From assembly GCA_021613375.1 (NCBI GenBank), contig CM038706.1:18915366-18979365 (forward strand): a stretch of DNA of 64,000 bases, read 5' to 3'. Below, one piece after another: positions 57,607-64,000 of this stretch. Both the position numbers and the translations under genes were made by a program. The notes under the pieces are model-generated. The model was not told the origin of the DNA. It saw only the letters and a list, made by a program, of their open reading frames with translations, and did not search any database. How positions within the stretch are numbered: the stretch's first letter is position 1; each line of letters begins with the position of its first letter. This DNA is from Megaleporinus macrocephalus. Lineage: Eukaryota; Chordata; Actinopteri; Characiformes; Anostomidae.

Positions 57607-59635
57607 TTATTACCCAACTATTACACATTTTGGCATGGAACTGTCTTGCTTGCACATTGTTATATTGCTAATTTACATATTGTGACAACTTCTCTATGCC
57701 TTCGCTCTCAAAGACAAATGCTGCGTTCATTGCTCTCACGGCAACGCTATAATTATAATCACTGAGTCACTGAACTGCCAATAATTTGGAAACATCTAAC
57801 ATGTGAGACACCCCATGAATGAGGGAGAAGAGAGAGTTTTTTTCTTCCTGGCATTTCCTCTGCTGTATTCTGACAGACCTTCAGGCAAAAACTACTCCTT
57901 CATTCTCTTTTGCTGTTAGGTAGCTGGAGCCCAGGCTGCTGTTTCTCTCTCTTAGTTCTGACTGCTCCCCGACACGCTGCCTGACATGCTTATTCTGCCG
58001 CAGAGAGAGGAAAAGAGGCTTACTGTGAGGATGACTCTCCATCCTACACTGGAGAAAGATTACGCACATTTCTCCCATCAGTTCTCTATGCATACATTTG
58101 CCATTCGTCTTCTGTCTGCGTTTGTGTTAAGCAAATATCTTCATCTAAAAACATATAATGAAAACATTTGGTCTGTCTGTATTGAAAGGATAAAAGTCTT
58201 GCATGGCTGTCCTTCCCTTCATTTGTTTAAGAAACCACATGAGCTCCGCTATCCTTTTCTTCTCCTCCAATGATTTCACTCGGCCCCTGCTTCTCTCCTT
58301 TGCTCACAGTGCGGTGGGGAATTCTCTCTGGCCAGGGTCCCAGAGGGCAATGCAGCACCTGCACAAGGTCTAGGTTTTACAGATACACTGTAAAGTCTGT
58401 TGTTTAATTCAAGACTGAGCTCTGAAAAATCAAATAAGCAATACTAAGAGCAAAGACTCCCTTTCAAATGTAGAAGTTTAAGATTGAAAGGTCTAAAGTA
58501 TATACAGAACTTTACATTTGACCCCTAGGCGGATTATACATGTATTCATAGTCAAGTATTTATTCAACACCTAATATAAAAATATTCAGTCACTATCGGG
58601 AATGTGTAAGTTTGGAATGTGTTATTATAAACATAGGGATTCAAGCACAAACATTCCATATAGAAGTCCACATACAGGCCTTCATGTATTTAACGATGAA
58701 TCATACAGGAATCAGGGTCTATTTCAGGGGACCATAACTAAGTCATCCACTGGGAGCTTAGTCATTTTAACCAGCCTTGTCATTTCATCATTTATTCATC
58801 TGTAAAAGAGCACACAAGGTCTAAAGTTGATTCTAGAGGTGGAGTCTGAATCTGGATGTTACTGCTATTGTCTATTGTAGGTACATAGACATGATTACAA
58901 ATACACAGTCACAATGTCCTTATTACACATTTTTCAAAGATTAAATTTTTTTTTTGCTGCTGCTGATTATTTAAATATCCAATTTACATCGAGCTATACT
59001 TGTAAAACACACTGGCTACCAACAGTTGGCTAGTAATGAGTTGTCAACATTGAAAAAGTAAAATAAGAGTAAAGTAATATTTTCTTTATTGTAAATGCTT
59101 GTTTTGACTATTTGCTTATACATTTGTCCCGCATTGCTAATAAAAATATACAACAACAGCCAAGGTGCACAGATTTCTGGCATGCTGTCAGTTGCTTTTA
59201 ATCTACTTCATAAATGAGAGTGTGCCAGTCAGCAAGCTGTCTGTAATTTAGTGAAAGCCCTGGTAAAAACAGTCACCCATCAAAAAACCTGTGTTTTTTC
59301 TGTGTCACCAACCACAAAACCATATGTACACACATACAGTGCACAAACATTAGTGTCAGCCACTACTTCCCCGGTGCCAGCCACAACAGACCGATGCATT
59401 TTTTAACTTAACCTTACTTCTGCTCTGTTACTGTTCTGAATGCAGTCTGGGAGCCGCGTTGACTGACCCAAGATGGCAGCACTGCTGACGTGCCTGGTTG
59501 AACTCAGTGCAGCTGAGCCTATGTACATATATGTCTGGGTTGATACGGTTCAGTGAGTTCTTCCATGGGTTATGCCTTCAGCAGCTGATCAGAATCTGAA
59601 CCTAATGTATCATATTAGCCACTAACATTATAGGA
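57606..59635. other. Non-coding DNA, nothing recognised
   Basis: Frames at 57881-58093 (minus), 57986-58273 and 58602-58805 have no recognisable domain. No repeat hallmark seen. Confidence 0.4.
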
Positions 59636-60080
59636 AGTAGGGGTGAGGCGATATGGTCCTACAATAATATTACGATATCTCATGATATTTTTTGCGATAA
59701 CGATACCTTTGGCAATATGACAAAACATTGAATTAAAAGAAATATTTCAAAAATACACTACTGCAACAAAATGAAAATTAAATTTGGTTATTGCATACGA
59801 TATGATATGGCACACCCCTAACTGAGATTTAAAAAAATGCAAGAAATCATTAGATTGTAACAGAAGTCAATGATCCAGTATGTCACGATACTAAATAATG
59901 CACTCCAAATATCTCCATACATCCAGGACTGAAGTAAAAGTCTCTAGTAGATATATAATGGGAAATGAGAAAAGTGTGAATGTTTCTTTTGCTAAAAACA
60001 GTAAAAAGGTAGTAGAAGTAGAAAAAAGTAGTGTTGGCGATATTATTGTGTACGATACGATGTCGTACACCCCTAATAGA
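59636..60080. repeat. GGGGTG..CGATAT repeat, one or two units
   Basis: Starts TAGGGGTGAGGCGATATGGT and is rich in CGATAT/GATATC words. It reaches ATATGATATGGCACACCCCT at about 59799-59818, then a second terminus-like sequence GATGTCGTACACCCCTAAT at 60059-60077. The outer ends (TAGGGGTG and its inverse CACCCCTA) form inverted termini. Familiar as a widespread fish repeat; class unassigned. Confidence 0.55.
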
Positions 60081-62024
60081 AAGTGACACTTACTTTTGAT
60101 TTCCAAAGGGTGGGATCAATTACATGAGACAAATATCACAATAGGCCTTCTGAAAGTTCTCGATAAGTCTCTGAATTCACATGGTAGCCTGGCCAGTGCA
60201 TTTTAATCCGTTGTTAGACACAAAAATGCCAGAGCTCAATCACTGTAGAGCTTCTACATACTAAGTAAAAAGTATATAAATATCTGTAATAAGTTTCAAA
60301 TAAAACATTTTAAATGTGCGGTACAAGCTTTATTTCTGAAACGAGTTTTGACATTTCTACTTTAATTTCTCTTCTAAATAGTCACGATTTGGAATCAGGA
60401 ATATTTTTCAATAAAAAAGAAGATCAGCTGAAGAGCTCAAGGTTATGCATATTTTGTTTCATGTTTCATGTTTGTAGGCAATTTCTGAAAGCTCTTTATA
60501 TAGTAATTTTTATATAGTATTTTTTTAGGAAACACTATATACAACACCATATACCCACTGCTTTCTAAAAACAATATGCTATTGCAATCACTTGCTGTAA
60601 AATGACAGCAGCTGTTTACACTGTAGACGTGTGCATAAAAAGAAAGAAAATAAAACACCTGCATAACCTCAGAGGCATTCTACTAAAATAAAAATGGTAC
60701 GCCTCAAGACGAGACAGGCCTAGTATTTTATAGTTTTGCCGAGGTACTTAAAAGGCCTAGTGAGCTCTAGGTTGAAAAATCCTCCCTGTATAGTCAAAAG
60801 AAAACAAAAAAAAAAAGATATGCGCTTTTATAGGTCAGAATCCATCAAGGCTACAGACCTTGAAAGTCGGCATAGTTGCTAAGATCATTGATTTGTCATC
60901 CCTCATGCTTCTCACTCAGCAGGTAAAAGCCATAAACTGTATACATATTTGTTTATTTCACCATTTCCTACCAAGTTACACAGTGTGTCGTTATATGCTG
61001 CAATACATTTAATATTAAGTATTCTTAAATAGTGTGTGGAATGTTTTGTATTCTAGGGAATGTTATAGATATTGTGAATGTCTGTGGCAAGGTCGGGGCA
61101 ACTGTGAGGAAATGAAGGAGTTTGTATATCTGCAAGCACAGACTCAAGAAAGACTCCAGCCAAATACTGCAGGGTGCAACAATATTGTGAGCAAAAACTC
61201 ATTTTTAAGACAGTCTTAAACTGTTCTTGGCTTGGTCGTACAGTTGTAGGAAAAAACCTTGAATTGATGTAGCATGTTAAATCATATGGAGGTTCTTTAA
61301 AGAGGTTCTTTAGGGAGTGGACTTACTTCAAAGAACCCCGCATGGCACCTTCATTTTAGAGCAGAGTCCCAAAGGCCAAGTGTAAATGTGTGTCAAGACA
61401 GCTCATGAGAAATACTGCATAGTGAATTATCTCACAAAAGGGCTTTGTGTGTGTTTACCCAAGAGAAGAGCATAAGTCACAGCATGGCACCTAAAGCCGA
61501 TGCTCACGCCACAGCCATGTAGAATGTGCTGGATTACTCTGCCAAGTTAATGGGCCTTGGCCAAGCACATTTTCTCACTGCCGTCAACATCAGAAATGAT
61601 AGCGCTGAGAAAGAGAGAGCGCTATGAGCTAGAGAGAGAGAGAGAGAGGGGGATGAGGGGTAAGAGAATTAAGATGAAGTTCTAAAAAACTCACATTTAG
61701 CCCACTGGGAGCCAAAAGATCCTCAAAAGCAGAAGTGTTTGATTTGAGGAAACACACGGCTTCATCCTGTGTGCAGCTCTGGATTTAATTGTATTTCAGA
61801 CATTAACTTCAAAGTGGCTGTGAGAACAGATTTCAGGACTAGTCCTCCTCACACAGACTCTAAAACCTCATTAATCACACACCATCCCCTATGCATGCTC
61901 TCTCACACCAAATCATTCTCTCTCTCTCTTTTTTTTCCATACATGCTAAATGTTGAGTCACTGAACCAGCCCTCGTAATGCACAGCCTATTTACCATGGG
62001 TGTCACCCTGATGCTTTTAACAGA
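60081..62024. other. Non-coding DNA with short GA and CT tracts
   Basis: (GA)n at about 61632-61648 and (TC)n at about 61917-61930. Other sequence is AT-rich without recognised frames or repeats. Confidence 0.4.
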
Positions 62025-62585
62025 GAAAAGCTTCTATTTTCAGTAAGCATGTGGATTACACTGGCATGTGAGCTAAGACCGCCATGTACCATTTATTTAT
62101 GGTAAATAAACATACAACACTACAATTAGGCAAAAAAACCTGTATCCCACCTTTTTTCCACTACTTTAGCTCTCATTGAGGACTGTAAGACTCGATAAGG
62201 ATTGTGTTACAAGATGAGGTCACCTTGAAACCGAGAAAAAGGCTGGAATTTATTTTTCAATAAGCATGTGGATTAAACTTGCATGTAAGCTAAATCCACC
62301 ATGTACAATTTATTTATGGTAAATAAACGGCACATAACACTACAATTATGCAAAGGCACTGTATTTCACATTTTCCCCACTGTTTTAGCTCTCAGAGCAT
62401 TGAGCTTGCTGGTAGGCAGGCAAAAAGGACTGTGTTGCAAGATGATGTCACGTTGTAACAGAGTAAAAGCCTGGAATTAATTATTCAGTAAACATGTGAA
62501 TCACATTTGCATGTAATCTTATGTACCACTTATTTATGGCAAACAAACAAGACACAACACTACAACAAGGCAAAGGGTTTGGTTG
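62025..62585. repeat. Three-unit tandem repeat, period 217-228 bp
   Basis: Units begin at about 62041 (CAGTAAGCATGTGGATTACA), 62258 (CAATAAGCATGTGGATTAAA) and 62486 (CAGTAAACATGTGAATCACA). Each continues with ATTTATTTATGG(T/C)AAA(T/C)AAAC, a CAACACTACAA-like word and, in units 1 and 2, TTTTAGCTCTCA, GTTACAAGATGA/GTTGCAAGATGA and GTCAC.TTG. The third unit is shorter. The divergence between units suggests an old duplication. Confidence 0.8.
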
Positions 62586-63464
62586 TGGATGTGCGGGAGG
62601 TATGGCTATGCAGACTGGTGAACATGGAGTAACATAGGTTATGCTGTGACAGCAGTAAGAAAAACATTAAAATATTTAGGACTGCAAGGTGATGGGTCAT
62701 TCGGTGATGTGCTGTGGGTCTGTTTAGTGTTGTGGTAGTGTAGTGTTCAGAGTTCTACCCTTGTGTTTATAGAAAATGATTCCATCTAAACAGGCTTTCG
62801 TCTACGGTTCCAGTGTCTTCCTACTCTACACCAACGGCTCAGTATTTTTGCATGCTCTGATTGGCAGGGCCTTATTCAAAAAGCAATTCTTGCTGAAATG
62901 CTCATTATTACTTTAATGTCAATGGGTGGGTCTAAACTGATTTAAACAGAATAGATTAGTAAAGTGTTGGGCTGCCATGAGCACCTTGGCAGAGATTGTA
63001 CAAACCTCTTAAACACTGTCCTTCCTAAAGAGATAATCCATAATCTCCTCTACTGTTCAACTGCCTTGAGATCTGGTGACTAAAAAGGTCATAGCATATG
63101 ATTTATATTAATTTCATACTCATTCAACTGGCTAACTGGTAACTGGCTTGGTAACCATATATGGACTTTGTAGTCTAGGGAGTAAATGGCACACTGAATG
63201 GTACGTGGTAATGAAATGGCATTTGACACCAATGGCAGCATCATCAAGCTCTGTTATAGGGTTTCTTAAAGGTTTACCCATGTGTTTACAGCTGTCCTCT
63301 TTTTATTGATCTTTTGCTTTCTGAATGTCTCCTACTCTTTTCATGGCACACCAGAGAAAGAAGATTAAATGTCAGTGAGGTTTAATATCCACTGTACTCC
63401 ATCACTGACTAAGACATATCCCCAAGCCACTTCCAAGCTGTGATGAAATGATATACAGTGGTTC
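62586..63464. other. Non-coding DNA, nothing recognised
   Basis: No gene or repeat hallmark. Confidence 0.4.
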
Positions 63465-63565
63465 TCGATCTCACTTCTATGGAGCATCCGGCACTGGCCA
63501 GTTCAGTGTTTCTTCCATCAGACACATCTGTTTAGTTATCAAATCCCTACATGAAGCTGAGACAT
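63465..63565 (-). repeat. CAGGACCAGG-family repeat, decayed copy
   Basis: GGTTCTCGATCTCACTTCTA, GGCCAGTTCAGTGTTTCTTC, CAGACACATCTGTTTAGTTA and TCAAATCCCTACATGAAGCT keep the order and spacing of this fish repeat on the minus strand (GAGAACC; GAAACACTGAA; CAGATGTGTCTG), with many substitutions. Confidence 0.4.
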
Positions 63566-63697
63566 TAATGCAGAAAAAACTCTGAATGCAAAGATACTGC
63601 CTCTGTGTTTCGTTGGGGCCTTGCTCTGATCTTCTGTTGGATTAGGTATTATGGCAGAACTCCAGGGTGCGCCTCAAATACATCTCAAAACCAGGGG

Positions 63698-63700
<3 letters not shown>

Positions 63701-63732
<32 letters not shown>
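63701..63732. repeat. (TG)n microsatellite
   Basis: 32 bp of uninterrupted GT. Confidence 0.9.
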
Positions 63733-63733
<1 letters not shown>

Positions 63734-63848
63734 GAGATGTCTCTTGAGACACAATTTGTTTTCTCGTTCATCCATGGAGGTAAAAGCGTGCGCAGATGGA
63801 CTGCAGTGATAAATCCGAATGCCAGAGTGGAGCAGTGGGGCTCTGCCG

Positions 63849-63888
63849 CTCTCCCCTCTCTCTATCTCTCTCTCTCTCTCTCTCTCTC
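63849..63888. repeat. (CT)n microsatellite
   Basis: CT tract of about 38 bp with one early interruption. The 98-codon frame 63605-63901 that spans both microsatellites is not credible as a gene. Sequence after 63889 shows nothing recognisable. Confidence 0.9.
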
Positions 63889-64000
63889 CACACAGAAATA
63901 AAACATGCCGGATAAGTTATAAATTGCAATATATTTTTGTTCTATTTCTGTTTTTGTATGCTGACTCTCTCCCTCTATTTCTCACTGGTTTGCCCTCCAT

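Noticed and set aside
63605..63901. 98-codon frame
   Set aside because: Built through a (TG)n and a (CT)n tract; artefact.

Overview
The window is AT-rich vertebrate DNA, most likely from a teleost and probably an otophysan (characin or catfish type). The basis is the repeat content: an L1-type LINE, L2-type LINE tails, many decayed Tc1-like transposons, a piggyBac-type MITE with TTAA duplications, a tRNA-derived SINE and long GA/CA/TA microsatellites. The species-level guess rests on remembered repeat families and was not searched. I recognise no host protein-coding gene, rRNA, functional tRNA or CRISPR array. Apart from transposon genes, the open frames look like chance or microsatellite frames. 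The stretch reads as intergenic or large-intron DNA.

Layout. 1-8.6 kb holds dispersed repeats, a GA-rich higher-order duplication (4.4-6.15 kb), a roughly 700-bp imperfect palindrome (6.54-7.25 kb) and a C-rich minisatellite (7.74-8.55 kb). 11.9-20.15 kb is a stack of nested insertions. A foldback (palindromic) DNA element is interrupted by an L2-type LINE on the minus strand and then by a nearly complete L1-type LINE (13775-19690) with a perfect 17-bp target duplication. That L1 is itself interrupted by a 166-bp insertion with a 19-bp target duplication; 165 bp of it is identical to a second copy only 3.5 kb away. 20.5-25.3 kb is dense in MITE-like repeats. 25.3-33.5 kb is mostly unannotatable single-copy-looking DNA with one possible microexon. 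33.6-41.2 kb holds a TTAA-flanked MITE nested in another repeat, Tc1 relics, a SINE, a LINE 3' end and a full foldback element. 42-64 kb holds further MITE copies, Tc1 relics, a possible solo LTR, TA tracts and a three-unit 217-228-bp tandem repeat.

How the parts work together. The only coherent coding unit is the L1: ORF1 (RNA-binding coiled-coil protein) is intact, while ORF2 (endonuclease plus reverse transcriptase) is broken by three small frameshifts and the 166-bp insertion. The L1 is therefore dead, but few lesions separate it from an active ancestor. No new multi-gene system was found. The most unusual signals are the identical 165-bp segment with a target duplication, the four-level nesting, the long palindrome and the repeat pairs whose boundaries can be defined by comparison inside this window.
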